DNA of 64,000 nucleotides from an uncultured Steroidobacter sp. (GCA_937864115.1 CALMII010000058.1:124001-188000), one strand, 5' to 3'; shown: positions 44,867 to 54,495, counted from the first letter of the stretch. Numbers and translations are program-made. Notes: a model not told the origin generated them from the letters alone.

Positions 44867-46825
44867 CTCTTCCCCCTTCTCAATCCTCCCGTCCGCCGGC
44901 CCGCAATCGATGCTCTCCCCCGGCCCCGTTTCGATCAGCGCCAGCAATGCCGCCGGCGGCGCCAGGCTGTAGAGCGCCGCTGCCGCTCCCACTCGCGCGG
45001 CCAGCGGGCCGATCTCCGGACGGAATGACGGATCCTTGAAGGAGCCGCCGATCTTCAGCGGCGTGCGCAAGGTCAGCGGACTCCTGTCCTTCGGCTGCGG
45101 ATTCAGACGCAGATCGAACGCCTCCCTGCGCAGATTGATGTCGCCCTCGCCGAAGATCACCGTATCCGTGGTGTCGAAGGCCAGTCCGCGCGTCGTCATC
45201 TCCCCGTCGACGATCCGGAAATCCGCATAGGCGCAACGCAGCGGAATTTCGCGATCCTTGTCGAGCAGGTATTTCAGCGACTCGGCCACGTCGAGTCCGG
45301 CGAGTTCGATGAGCAGATTGCTGATGTGGCCCGAGCCCATGATCAGGCCGATGTCGCCGTTCGCACTGCCCGCCATGTGGGCGATCGAATTGCCCTGCGC
45401 CGTGAACGCGGCGACGCCGGAGACCTTGCCCGCACCCTTCTTCGTGATCTCGACGGACGGAAAGAGCTTCGGCAGCTCCAGCCCGCGTACGTCCGCCACC
45501 AGCGTCGTCTGGATCGATGTCTCGCGCGCGTCGAGCGTGATCCGGGAAGCGATCGAACCGCCGGCGGCGTGGAAATCGAGCGGATCGAGCCTGAGCACGC
45601 CGTTCTCCAGCACCAGGTGCGTGTCCATCGCCTCGAGGGGAAGTTTCGGCGCATCGATGGCCTGCGCCTTCAAGGTAACGTCCGCATCCATCACGCGCAG
45701 CTTTTCCAGCCGGAACGGCTGATCGGGAAGCACCGTCGGCTTCGCCTCGAGTTCCGCTGCCTGCTGCTTCTGCGCATCGCTGGCCGTCTCGCCGGACTTT
45801 GCCGAAGGCGGCGCGCCGACGAATCCGGCGAGATCGTCCAAGTCCAGACGTTGCGACACCAGCGCGGCGGTCAGCTTCGGACGCTCGCCACCGATATCGA
45901 TGCTCGCATCGCCCGACAGATCGCTGTCGCCGACCTTGCCGCTGAACTTGCGATAGCTCCACACGTCGCCCTTGCGATCCAGCTTGCCCTGCAACGCATA
46001 GGGCGACGTGTCGGGCAGCGAGATGCCGAGCAGCTCGTAGAGATCGGCGAGATTGGCGCCGGCAAGGGCAAAGTCGGCATCGAAGTTTTCAATCTGCAGC
46101 TGCCCCTGCAGCGCACCGCTGGCGTGGGCGCGCGTCTGACCGGCGCGGGCTCGCACGTCCATGCGATAGGGCTTCTCCTGATCCTGCAGATCCAGCGGGG
46201 AATCGACGCGTCCTTCGAGTTCGAAGGGATGGCCGCGCCACGAGCCTTTGCCGTCGGCGAGCAGCGGTGCGCGTTCGTTCCTGCCCGGCTTGCCGCTGCG
46301 AACCGCGAGCGTCACGTCCGTTTTCAGCACCGGCTCATGGAACTCGAGTCGCCCGTTGCTGACGTTCAGCTGACCGATCTGCGGCGCGCTTCCCGAGGAA
46401 CTCCTGTCCTTCTGCGTCTCGAACACCCAGTTGCCGACGCCCTTGTCGCTGCGCTCCAGCACGAGCTTCGGTTCATCCAGCGCGATGTACGGAAGTTGCA
46501 CTCGTCCACGCAGCAGCGGCAGCAATGCGATGCGCAGATCGAGCTGCCGGACCGATGTCATCTCGGGGCGCTTCGACCAGTCCGCATTCGCGAGGTGCAG
46601 ATCCTGCGCCGTGATACGCGGACGCCAGCCGAGATCGACATCGAGATCGCCGCGGATATGAAACTCGCGGCCGGTCGCTGCCGTCACCCGACGTTCGACC
46701 GGGCCTTTGAACCAGTTCCAGTCCCAGATCGCGATCAGGACGGCAATGACGGCGACGGATGCCGCGAGCACCCACACCCAGCGCGGCGTACGCGAAAAAA
46801 CGGAATGTGGATCGCGCGCGCTCAT
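44840..46825 (-). CDS. AsmA-family protein
   Basis: 661-residue inner-membrane-anchored protein. An N-terminal helix (WVWVLAASVAVIAVLIAIWD, ~18-37) is followed by AsmA-type periplasmic sequence (GREFHIRGDLDVDLGWRPRI, then LHLANADWSKRPEM) and a C-terminal AsmA region. AsmA relatives are implicated in phospholipid transport to the outer membrane. The final tail, GEEAAKDRTGE, is encoded in a repeat arm. ATG 46825 is used; GTG lies directly before. A neighbour of the MFS gene, 42 bases apart. Confidence 0.9.
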   Translation of the reverse strand: MSARDPHSVFSRTPRWVWVLAASVAVIAVLIAIWDWNWFKGPVERRVTAATGREFHIRGDLDVDLGWRPRITAQDLHLANADWSKRPEMTSVRQLDLRIALLPLLRGRVQLPYIALDEPKLVLERSDKGVGNWVFETQKDRSSSGSAPQIGQLNVSNGRLEFHEPVLKTDVTLAVRSGKPGRNERAPLLADGKGSWRGHPFELEGRVDSPLDLQDQEKPYRMDVRARAGQTRAHASGALQGQLQIENFDADFALAGANLADLYELLGISLPDTSPYALQGKLDRKGDVWSYRKFSGKVGDSDLSGDASIDIGGERPKLTAALVSQRLDLDDLAGFVGAPPSAKSGETASDAQKQQAAELEAKPTVLPDQPFRLEKLRVMDADVTLKAQAIDAPKLPLEAMDTHLVLENGVLRLDPLDFHAAGGSIASRITLDARETSIQTTLVADVRGLELPKLFPSVEITKKGAGKVSGVAAFTAQGNSIAHMAGSANGDIGLIMGSGHISNLLIELAGLDVAESLKYLLDKDREIPLRCAYADFRIVDGEMTTRGLAFDTTDTVIFGEGDINLRREAFDLRLNPQPKDRSPLTLRTPLKIGGSFKDPSFRPEIGPLAARVGAAAALYSLAPPAALLALIETGPGESIDCGPADGRIEKGEEAAKDRTGE

Positions 46826-46867
46826 CACCCCCAGAACGTCCGGTCGCCCGGGAGGTTCCGGCAGCGA

Positions 46868-48025
46868 TCAGCCGGGCGGCAACTCGCGGGCTGCTTTTTC
46901 GCCGCGCACCGAACACACCAGCGCGGCGACGATGAACAGCAGTCCTACCCACGGAATGAAGCGGGGCGGAAGCAGCGTCCACACTGTGGCGCCGATGGTC
47001 GCGCCGGCAGAGCCGCCGAGATACGTCACCGACGAGTTGAGAGCGATCGTCGCGCCGGCAAGCAACGGCGCCACCGCGACGAGTCGCGCCTGCTGCACGG
47101 CCGGAAACCCTGCTCCGCCGAGACTCCAGAGAAACTGCACGACGAAGACCGCGCCGAGCCAGCCGGCGGCCAGCGGCCATACCAGCATCATCGCGGCCGC
47201 CGCGACGTTGCACTTGTAGGCGACGTTGGCGGCGCCGACCTTGCGGACCATGCGCACGCTGAGCACATTGCCGATCAGGCCGCCGACGCCCGACACGAAG
47301 AACAACGCGGCCAGCATCGCGCCCGACACGTCCAGCACCGCCTTTGCGATCGGCGCCAGGAAGCTGAACATCACGCTGCCGCCGACGTTGGTAAGCGCGG
47401 TCGCCGCAGTGAGCCAGCGCAGCGCGGGCGACTTGAATACCTGGTACCAGCGCTCGAGGTTCAGCGGCGGCGTGCGCACGCCGGCGGGAATCGACCACCA
47501 CACGAACGCTGCGATGACCGCGCTCGCCACGCCGATGAACACGAACGACATGCGCCAGCCGAAGGTGCTGCCGATCATCACCGACAGCGGGTTGCCGACC
47601 ACCGAGCCGATGGCCCAGCCCACCATGAGTTTGCCGAGCGTCGGCGCGCGCTCGTTTTCCGGCACCAGCATGCTGACGGTGGCCGCGACCTGCGGCGTGT
47701 AGACCGCCGATGTCACGGCAGCCAGGATCCGCGCCCACAGCAATTGATCGTAGGTCTGACTGAATGCGCTGCCGATGTTGGCAATGGCGCAGACCGCCAT
47801 CGATGCCGTGAGCAGCTTGCGACGATCGATGTGCGAGCCCAGCGTCGCCAGCACCGGCGCACAGATCGCCGCCGAGACACCGAAGGCGGCAATCAGCAGT
47901 CCTGCCCGCTCGACGGAAATGTCCAGCGCGGCGGCAATCTCGTTGAGCAACCCGCCGACCGCCATGAAACTGGTCGCGACAAAGAAATTTCCGGCGATGA
48001 GCGCGATCAGGCGGGAGGTGGGCAT
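46868..48025 (-). CDS. MFS transporter (drug:H+ antiporter type)
   Basis: 385 residues, 12 predicted helices, beginning RLIALIAGNFFVATSFMAVG. LGSHIDRRKLLTASM is the loop 2-3 MFS motif, and SVGGLLNEIA-like N-terminal helix patterns suggest the arabinose/drug efflux (AraJ-like) group. The substrate cannot be named. It precedes the AsmA gene on the same strand and follows dnaE after a long inverted repeat. Confidence 0.85.
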   Translation of the reverse strand: MPTSRLIALIAGNFFVATSFMAVGGLLNEIAAALDISVERAGLLIAAFGVSAAICAPVLATLGSHIDRRKLLTASMAVCAIANIGSAFSQTYDQLLWARILAAVTSAVYTPQVAATVSMLVPENERAPTLGKLMVGWAIGSVVGNPLSVMIGSTFGWRMSFVFIGVASAVIAAFVWWSIPAGVRTPPLNLERWYQVFKSPALRWLTAATALTNVGGSVMFSFLAPIAKAVLDVSGAMLAALFFVSGVGGLIGNVLSVRMVRKVGAANVAYKCNVAAAAMMLVWPLAAGWLGAVFVVQFLWSLGGAGFPAVQQARLVAVAPLLAGATIALNSSVTYLGGSAGATIGATVWTLLPPRFIPWVGLLFIVAALVCSVRGEKAARELPPG

Positions 48026-48067
48026 CGCGGCATTGTAGCCGGCGAAGATGCCGGAAGCGGATCAAGA

Positions 48068-48242
48068 ATTTCACACGGAGATCACGGAGAGCACGGAGGT
48101 CGGAAGGAAAAAGAACAAAGAATGTTTCCACGGGGAGCACGGGGACAAGAAGATCTTCTGTTCCGAGACCCCGTGTTCCCCGTGTCCCCCGTGGAAATTC
48201 TCTTCTCCGACCTCCGTGATCTCCGTGAACTCCGTGTGAAAC
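48068..48242. repeat. CACGGAG-type long inverted repeat, copy 3
   Basis: About 175 bases, TTTCACACGGAGATCACGGA at the left and CTCCGTGAACTCCGTGTGAA at the right; inner blocks TTTCCACGGGGAGCACGGGG and their complement. Right end lies 10 bases downstream of the dnaE stop. Confidence 0.92.
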
Positions 48243-48252
48243 TCCGGTTCTT

Positions 48253-51200
48253 CTAGGAATTCTGCGAGGCGTAGATCAGCCGCAGGCCGTCGTGGCCGAC
48301 CAGCTGCGACAGTTTCTCGGTCAGTTCGCGACTCGGCTTCACCATCCACTCTTCCGACAGCACCAGGTCTGCTCGCGCTGCAGAACTGTAGTAGCGGATG
48401 GCAACGCTGCAGCGACCGCCGCGGAAGGGACGCAGTGTGCTTTCCAGTTTGCGGACGAAGTCCGGGCCGGCGTCGGCCGGCCAGCGCAGTACGAGGCGGC
48501 GCGCATAGAGCTCGCGGGCCTGATCGATGTCGATCACCCGCTTGGCGTTGAGTCGCCAGCCTTCGATGAATTCATCGAAGCGCAGCGAGCCTTCGACGAT
48601 CAGGATGGCGCTCTTGGCGATCTGGTTGCGGTACTGCTGGTAGACGTCTTCGAACATCGAGCATTCGAGACGGCCGCTGCGGTCGTCCAGGGTGAAGACG
48701 ATGCGGCTGCCGCGCTTGCCCAGATCGAACACCATGCCGCCGACGGTCGCCGGTTTGCCGCGGAACTGGAAGCCTTCGCCGGTCGATACCGGCTTGTCGC
48801 CCGTGACGTCGGCAATGCGGCCGCTGATCACGGGACGCACCTCTTCCTCGTACTCCTCGAAGGGATGTCCGGTGAGATACAGGCCCAGCGTGTCGCGCTC
48901 GCCGTCGAGCCGGACGCGTCGGCTCCAGTCGGGCAATGTCTGCGTGGTGACGACAGCCGGCGCGCTCGGCGTCGTGTCCATCAGGCCGAACATGTCGTTC
49001 TGTCCCACGACGCGCGCCTTGATCGTCTGATCGGCCAGTTGCATCGAAGCCGGCAGCGCGTGCATGAGCGTGGCGCGATTGGCGCCGAGCGAATCGGCGG
49101 CGCCGGAGCGGATCAGCGCTTCCAGCACGCGACGGTTCATGCGGTTCTGGTCGCTGCGACGGCACAGGTCCGGCAGATCGCGATACGGGCCGTTGGCTTC
49201 GCGCTCGGCCACCAGCATCTCGACCACCGACTGGCCCACGCCCTTGATGGCGCCCAGCCCATAGCGAATGCTGCGCTCGCCCGACACCGTGAACATGTAC
49301 TGCGAGTGATTCACGTCGGGCGGTTCGACCTTCAGGCGCATGCGCCGCGCCTCGTCGATCAAGGTCACGACCTTGTCGGTCTTGTCCATGTCGGACGAGA
49401 GTACGGCCGACATGAACGCCGCCGGGTAATGCGTCTTCAACCACGCCGTGTGGTACGACAGCACCGCATAGGCCGCCGCGTGCGACTTGTTGAAGCCGTA
49501 GCCGGCGAACTTTTCCATCAGGTCGAAGATGGCGTCCGCCTGCTGCGCCGTACGCCCGCTCTTCGCTGCGCCTTCGCGGAAGATCGCGCGCTGCTTGACC
49601 ATCTCCTCGTGCTTCTTCTTGCCCATCGCACGACGCAGCAGGTCGGCGCCGCCCAGCGTGTAGCCGCCGATGATCTGCGCCATCTGCATGACCTGTTCCT
49701 GGTAGACCATGATGCCGTAGGTCTCTTTCAGGATGGGCTCGACGCGCGGGTCGGGATACTCGATGCCTTCGCGCCCGTGTTTGCGGGCGACGAAGCTGGG
49801 AATCAGGTCCATCGGACCGGGGCGGAACAGCGCGCCGAGCGCGATCAGGTCCTCGAAGCGGTCGGGCTTCGCGTCCTTGAGCATGCGCTGCATGCCGTGC
49901 GATTCGAACTGGAAGACGGCAACGGTCTGCGCCTGTCTGAAGATGTTTTCGTAGGTCGCATCGTCGTCCAGCGCGATGGCCTTCAGGTCGAGCGGCGGCT
50001 CGCCCTTCCTGCTGCGCTCGGTGTTGATGAGCTTGAGCGTCCAGTCGATGATCGTGAGCGTGCGCAGGCCGAGGAAGTCGAACTTGACCAGGCCGACGGC
50101 TTCGACGTCGTCCTTGTCGTACTGGGTCACGAGGCTCTGGCCGTTCTCGTCGCAGAACAGCGGCGCGAAATCCGTGAGCACCGACGGCGAGATGACGACG
50201 CCGCCCGCGTGCATGCCGGCGTTGCGCACGAGGCCTTCGAGCGACATGGCCATGTCGATGACGCTGCGGGTTTCCTCCTCGGTCTCGTAGCGGCGTTTGA
50301 GTTCCGGTTCCTTTTCGAGCGCGTCCTTCAGGGTGATGCCGAGTTCGAACGGAATCAGCTTGGCGATGGAATCGGCGAAGCCGTAGCTCAGCCCGTAGAC
50401 GCGCGCCACGTCGCGCACCACGGCCTTCGCCGCCATGGTGCCGTAGGTGATGATCTGCGAGACGCGCTCGCGCCCGTAGCGCTCGGCAACGTAGTCGATG
50501 ACCCGGTCGCGGCCGTCCATGCAGAAGTCGATGTCGAAGTCGGGCATCGAGACGCGTTCGGGATTGAGGAAGCGTTCGAACAGCAGGTCGTACTGCAACG
50601 GATCGAGATCGGTGATCGCGAGCGCATAGGCAACCAGCGAGCCCGCGCCGGAACCGCGACCCGGCCCGACCGGCACGCCGTTCTCGCGCGCCCAGCGGAT
50701 GAAGTCGGCGACGATCAGGAAGTAGCCGGCGAAGCCCATCTGGCAGATCACGCCGAGTTCGATCTGCAGGCGCGCTTCGTATTCCTCGCGCGGAATCACG
50801 CGGCCGGCGGCGGGCTGCTCCGACAGCTTTTCCAGGCGCTGCGCCAGGCCGCGCGCGGATTCTTCGCGCAGGAATTCCTCGGTGCTCATCTGCGACGGCA
50901 CCGGATACGCCGGCAGCACCGACTTGCCGAGCGTAAGTTCGAGACTGCAGCGCCGCGCGATCTCGACGGAATTGGCGAGGGCCTCCGGAATGTCGCGGAA
51001 CAGCTGCGCCATGGCTTCCGGCGATTTCAGGTACTGCTCTTCGGTGTAGCGCCGCGGCCGGTTCGGCGCATCCAGTGGCACGCCCTCGTGGATGCACACG
51101 CGCGCTTCGTGCGACTGGAAATCGCTGGGCCGCACGAACCGCACATTGTTGGTGGCGACGACCGGCACGCCGCACGCCACGGCGAGTTCGAGCGCGCCGC

Positions 51201-51762
51201 GAATGTGCCGCTCTTCGCCCTCGCGGCCGATGCGCTGCAGTTCCAGGTAGTAACGATTGCCGAACAGGGCCTGCCACTGCTGCAGCAGTTCGCGCGCGAC
51301 GTCCATGTGGCCCGCATTGATGGCGCGGCCGACGTTGCCCTCGCCCGCCGCCGACAGGGCGATCAGTCCGCTGACCGAGTCATGCGTCAGCCAGGCGGGG
51401 TCGACCGTCGGTACACCCTTCTGCTGGCCTTCCTGATACGAGCGGCTGACCAGCCGCGTGAGGTTCTTGTAGCCGGCATCGTTCTGGCACAGCAGCACCA
51501 GGCGAGTGGGCTCGACGCGATCACCGCTCTCGCGCATCAGCAGGTCGACGCCGATGACGGGCTTCACGCCGGCCGACTGCGCGGCCTTGTAGAACTTCAC
51601 CATCGCGAACAGGTTGCTCTGGTCCGTCAGCGCCACGGCCGGCATGCCGGCACGCGCGACCGACTCCATGAGGCCGACGGTGCCCTCGCCTTCCGGCGTG
51701 ATGCGCACCACGCTGTCGACCAGCGAGTACTCGGTATGCAGATGCAGGTGAACGAAGGACAT
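48253..51762 (-). CDS. dnaE: DNA polymerase III subunit alpha
   Basis: Replicative polymerase catalytic subunit, 1169 residues. The PHP domain opens SFVHLHLHTEYSLVDS; the polymerase active site is in RVSMPDFDIDFCMDGRDRV, and GRGSGAGSLVAYALAITDLD is the conserved palm motif. C-terminal OB and tau-binding regions are present. The start MSFVHLH at 51762 is supported by conservation; 90 upstream in-frame codons belong to rnhB. 11 bases after rnhB. Confidence 0.99.
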   Translation of the reverse strand: MSFVHLHLHTEYSLVDSVVRITPEGEGTVGLMESVARAGMPAVALTDQSNLFAMVKFYKAAQSAGVKPVIGVDLLMRESGDRVEPTRLVLLCQNDAGYKNLTRLVSRSYQEGQQKGVPTVDPAWLTHDSVSGLIALSAAGEGNVGRAINAGHMDVARELLQQWQALFGNRYYLELQRIGREGEERHIRGALELAVACGVPVVATNNVRFVRPSDFQSHEARVCIHEGVPLDAPNRPRRYTEEQYLKSPEAMAQLFRDIPEALANSVEIARRCSLELTLGKSVLPAYPVPSQMSTEEFLREESARGLAQRLEKLSEQPAAGRVIPREEYEARLQIELGVICQMGFAGYFLIVADFIRWARENGVPVGPGRGSGAGSLVAYALAITDLDPLQYDLLFERFLNPERVSMPDFDIDFCMDGRDRVIDYVAERYGRERVSQIITYGTMAAKAVVRDVARVYGLSYGFADSIAKLIPFELGITLKDALEKEPELKRRYETEEETRSVIDMAMSLEGLVRNAGMHAGGVVISPSVLTDFAPLFCDENGQSLVTQYDKDDVEAVGLVKFDFLGLRTLTIIDWTLKLINTERSRKGEPPLDLKAIALDDDATYENIFRQAQTVAVFQFESHGMQRMLKDAKPDRFEDLIALGALFRPGPMDLIPSFVARKHGREGIEYPDPRVEPILKETYGIMVYQEQVMQMAQIIGGYTLGGADLLRRAMGKKKHEEMVKQRAIFREGAAKSGRTAQQADAIFDLMEKFAGYGFNKSHAAAYAVLSYHTAWLKTHYPAAFMSAVLSSDMDKTDKVVTLIDEARRMRLKVEPPDVNHSQYMFTVSGERSIRYGLGAIKGVGQSVVEMLVAEREANGPYRDLPDLCRRSDQNRMNRRVLEALIRSGAADSLGANRATLMHALPASMQLADQTIKARVVGQNDMFGLMDTTPSAPAVVTTQTLPDWSRRVRLDGERDTLGLYLTGHPFEEYEEEVRPVISGRIADVTGDKPVSTGEGFQFRGKPATVGGMVFDLGKRGSRIVFTLDDRSGRLECSMFEDVYQQYRNQIAKSAILIVEGSLRFDEFIEGWRLNAKRVIDIDQARELYARRLVLRWPADAGPDFVRKLESTLRPFRGGRCSVAIRYYSSAARADLVLSEEWMVKPSRELTEKLSQLVGHDGLRLIYASQNS

Positions 51763-51773
51763 CGACGCGCGAA

Positions 51774-52445
51774 TCAGGCGACGGCCCGGCAGCGTTCGGC
51801 GGCGAGGCGCACCGGCTCGAAGGAGCGACGATGGATCGGCGACGGACCGAAGTTCTCGAGCATCGCGCAGTGTTGCGGCGTGCCGTAACCCTTGTGGACG
51901 GCGAAACCGTACTGCGGATACAGCCGGTCGAGATCGACCATCATCGCATCGCGCCGCACCTTGGCGAGAATCGACGCCGCGCCGATGGAGCGGCGCAGCG
52001 CGTCGCCATCGATGATGGCTTCGAAGGTGCAATCGAGCCCGAGACCGGCGAACGAGGGGCAGCGATTGCCGTCGATCTCGACGTGCGCGGGACAGAGGTG
52101 CAGGCCCATCAGGGCACGGCGCATCGCGAGATAGGTCGCTTCGAGGATATTGAGGCAGTCGATCTCTTCGACATCTGCCCAGGCGACGGACCAGGCGAGT
52201 GCGTGCTGCATGATCTTGAGCGCGAGTTCCTCGCGTTCGGCCGCATCGAGCTGCTTGGAATCGCGAATGCCGTGGATGCGGCGACGCGGATCGAGAACCA
52301 CGGCCGCCGCCACGACCGGACCGGCGAGCGGACCGCGCCCTGCCTCATCGACTCCCGCAACCAGGCCGGGCTTGTTCAGCGCCAGCGTCAGCGAAGTCGG
52401 ACCGTTCCCGCGTATTGCAGTGGCTTTCGAAACTCTGATCTTCAC
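51774..52445 (-). CDS. rnhB: Ribonuclease HII
   Basis: Cleaves RNA in RNA-DNA hybrids and initiates ribonucleotide excision. The signature GVDEAGRGPLAGPVVAAAVV is intact, as is GAASILAKVRRD. Start is GTG at 52443-52445 overlapping the lpxB stop (GTGA); this gives 223 residues, about 20 longer at the N-terminus than average. lpxB-rnhB-dnaE order is classical. Confidence 0.96.
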   Translation of the reverse strand: MKIRVSKATAIRGNGPTSLTLALNKPGLVAGVDEAGRGPLAGPVVAAAVVLDPRRRIHGIRDSKQLDAAEREELALKIMQHALAWSVAWADVEEIDCLNILEATYLAMRRALMGLHLCPAHVEIDGNRCPSFAGLGLDCTFEAIIDGDALRRSIGAASILAKVRRDAMMVDLDRLYPQYGFAVHKGYGTPQHCAMLENFGPSPIHRRSFEPVRLAAERCRAVA

Positions 52446-53599
52446 TGCCCGTTGTTTGCCTTCACCAGGTGGACGATTGCATCGGCCGCACTCGCGCTGG
52501 CGTCCCGCCGCAGCGTCTCGTGGATCCGGGTGAAAGTTTGCACGAGCTCTGCCCGATCGGCACGCTCCAGTTGATCGATGAGCGCGGGCCCCAGCACGTC
52601 GGCACGGACTTCGCTGTTGAAATATTCGGGGACGATCTGTCGGCCTGCCAGCAGGTTGGGCTGGGCAAAGAACGGCGCCTTGAACAGTTTCAAATGCTTG
52701 AGGAGAAAACTTGTAAACCAGCTCAAGCGATAGGCCACCACCATCGGCCGCTTGACGAGCGTGGCTTCGAGCGTCGCCGTGCCCGAGGCCAGCAGGATGG
52801 CGTCGCTGGCCGCCATGACTTCCTGGGCGCGACCGTCGAAGACGCGGACGAGATCGAGAACGCCCGCCCTGGACAGCGCTTCTTCGAAGACATCGCGAAC
52901 CTTGCCGCTCGCCATCGCCGCGATGAAGCGGATGTCGGGCCGGCATTCGCGCATCCAGCGGACCGTCTGCGCAAAGTCCGGCCCCAACCGCGAGACTTCA
53001 CCGCCGCGACTGCCCGGCAGCAGCGCGATGTACGTGCTGGCTTCATCGAGACCCAGCGCTCGCCGCGCCGACGCCGCATCCAGATGCATGGGGATCTGAT
53101 CGGCCAGCGGATGCCCCACGAATTCGGCCTTCACCTGATGGGCATCGTAGAAAGGCTTTTCGAACGGCAGCAGGCACAGCACCAGGTCGACCGCCTTGCC
53201 GATCGTCTTCACGCGCCCCTGCCGCCAGGCCCACACCTGCGGGCTGACGTACTGGACGACGGGAATGCCCGCTTCCTTCAACCGCGGCGCGAGCCGCAGG
53301 TTGAACTCCTTCGCATCGACGCCGACGTACACCGCGGGAGGATCGCGCAGGACGCGATCGATGAGTTCGCGACGGATCCGCAGCAGACGCGGCAGGTGCG
53401 GGATGATCTCGATCAGGCCCATCACGGACAGGCTGTCGATGTGCTCCCACGCTTCGCAGCCTTCCGCGATCATGCGCGGGCCGGCGATGCCGGCGAATCG
53501 CGCGCCGGGAAGGCGTTCGCGCAGGGCATGAATCAGCCTGGCGCCGAGATTGTCGCCGGAGGTTTCGCCGGCGACGAGGACGATGAGGGGAGCGGACAC
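52442..53599 (-). CDS. lpxB: Lipid-A-disaccharide synthase
   Basis: Glycosyltransferase that joins UDP-2,3-diacylglucosamine and lipid X. Opens LIVLVAGETSGDNLGARLIH and contains VYVGVDAKEFNLRLAPRLK and LLPGSRGGEVSRL; length is 385 residues. Membrane-associated on the cytoplasmic side. Separated from lpxA by a 98-base gap that is almost entirely an inverted-repeat element. Confidence 0.98.
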   Translation of the reverse strand: MSAPLIVLVAGETSGDNLGARLIHALRERLPGARFAGIAGPRMIAEGCEAWEHIDSLSVMGLIEIIPHLPRLLRIRRELIDRVLRDPPAVYVGVDAKEFNLRLAPRLKEAGIPVVQYVSPQVWAWRQGRVKTIGKAVDLVLCLLPFEKPFYDAHQVKAEFVGHPLADQIPMHLDAASARRALGLDEASTYIALLPGSRGGEVSRLGPDFAQTVRWMRECRPDIRFIAAMASGKVRDVFEEALSRAGVLDLVRVFDGRAQEVMAASDAILLASGTATLEATLVKRPMVVAYRLSWFTSFLLKHLKLFKAPFFAQPNLLAGRQIVPEYFNSEVRADVLGPALIDQLERADRAELVQTFTRIHETLRRDASASAADAIVHLVKANNGQ

Positions 53600-53606
53600 G
53601 GGAGAT

Positions 53607-53697
53607 GGGCGGCTGGCGGCTGGCTACTGGCGACTGGCCAGACCAGGAAAGGCAGTTTCCCTCTGGCCAGCGGCCAGTAGCCAGCCGCCAGTCGCCC
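53607..53697. repeat. Heptamer inverted-repeat element, lpxA-lpxB gap
   Basis: Left arm GGGCGGCTGGCGGCTGGCTA and CTGGCGACTGGCCAGA, right arm TCTGGCCAGCGGCCAGTAGC and CAGCCGCCAGTCGCCC. The stem is ~35 bases with few mismatches around a ~24-base loop. It ends directly at the lpxA stop codon (0 bases). Confidence 0.85.
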
Positions 53698-54486
53698 TCA
53701 CCTGACGATCCCCACTCTCTCGCGCCGCGGCGTCGTGTCGTTGAGGAAATCCACGAACGCCTTGAGTTCCGGCTGGTCCGGCACCAGCGCGCTCAGTTCT
53801 TCGGTCGCATCGACCAGCTTGAGCTTCGAGCGGTACAGGATGCGGTAGGCCTTGCGAATGTTGCGGATCTGATCGGGCGTGTAGCCGCGGCGCTTGAGCC
53901 CTTCCGCATTGACGCTGTGCGGTTCGGCGGGCCGGCCGACAGCCATCACGTACGGCGGCACGTCGCGCGTGACGGCCGTGTTGTTGGCGATGAAAGCGTG
54001 CGCGCCGATCTTGCAGAACTGATGCACGCCGGCGAAGCCGCCGAGATGCACCCAGTCACCCATCTCGACGTGTCCGCCGAGCGTCGCGTAGTTGGCGAAG
54101 ACGCAATGCGAGCCGATCACGCAGTCGTGGCCGACGTGCGAGCCGGCCATGAACAGGTTGTCGCTGCCGATGCGCGTGACGAGTTGGTCCTTGGTGGTGC
54201 CGCGATTGATGGTGCAGTTCTCGCGGAACACGTTGCGGTCGCCGATCTCCAGCCGCGTCGGCTCGCCCTTGTACTTGAGATCCTGCGGCGCGGCGCCGAT
54301 GGAGGCGAACTGGAAGATCCTGTTGCCGCGACCGATGGTGGTCGGTCCGTCGATGACGACGTGCGGGCCGACCCAGCATTCCGGCCCGATCGTCACCCCC
54401 GCACCAATCACGGAATACGCGCCGATTTCCACATCGGGCGACAACACCGCATCGGGCGCGATCAGGGCTGTGGGGTGAATGGCCAT
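53698..54486 (-). CDS. lpxA: UDP-N-acetylglucosamine acyltransferase
   Basis: First enzyme of lipid A synthesis: moves a hydroxyacyl chain from ACP to UDP-GlcNAc. Left-handed beta-helix hexapeptide repeats run over residues ~5-185, with the catalytic histidine in SHVGHDCVIGSH. Length is 262 residues. fabZ lies 9 bases upstream. Confidence 0.98.
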   Translation of the reverse strand: MAIHPTALIAPDAVLSPDVEIGAYSVIGAGVTIGPECWVGPHVVIDGPTTIGRGNRIFQFASIGAAPQDLKYKGEPTRLEIGDRNVFRENCTINRGTTKDQLVTRIGSDNLFMAGSHVGHDCVIGSHCVFANYATLGGHVEMGDWVHLGGFAGVHQFCKIGAHAFIANNTAVTRDVPPYVMAVGRPAEPHSVNAEGLKRRGYTPDQIRNIRKAYRILYRSKLKLVDATEELSALVPDQPELKAFVDFLNDTTPRRERVGIVR

Positions 54487-54495
54487 GGTCGAAGT

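Noticed and set aside
45326..48256. 976-codon plus-strand open frame over the AsmA and MFS genes
   Set aside because: Antisense shadow extending through a long inverted repeat; no recognisable domain.
48292..51888. 1198-codon plus-strand open frame over dnaE
   Set aside because: Mirror of the dnaE coding frame; no motifs, Arg/His-rich. The minus-strand DnaE motifs are decisive.
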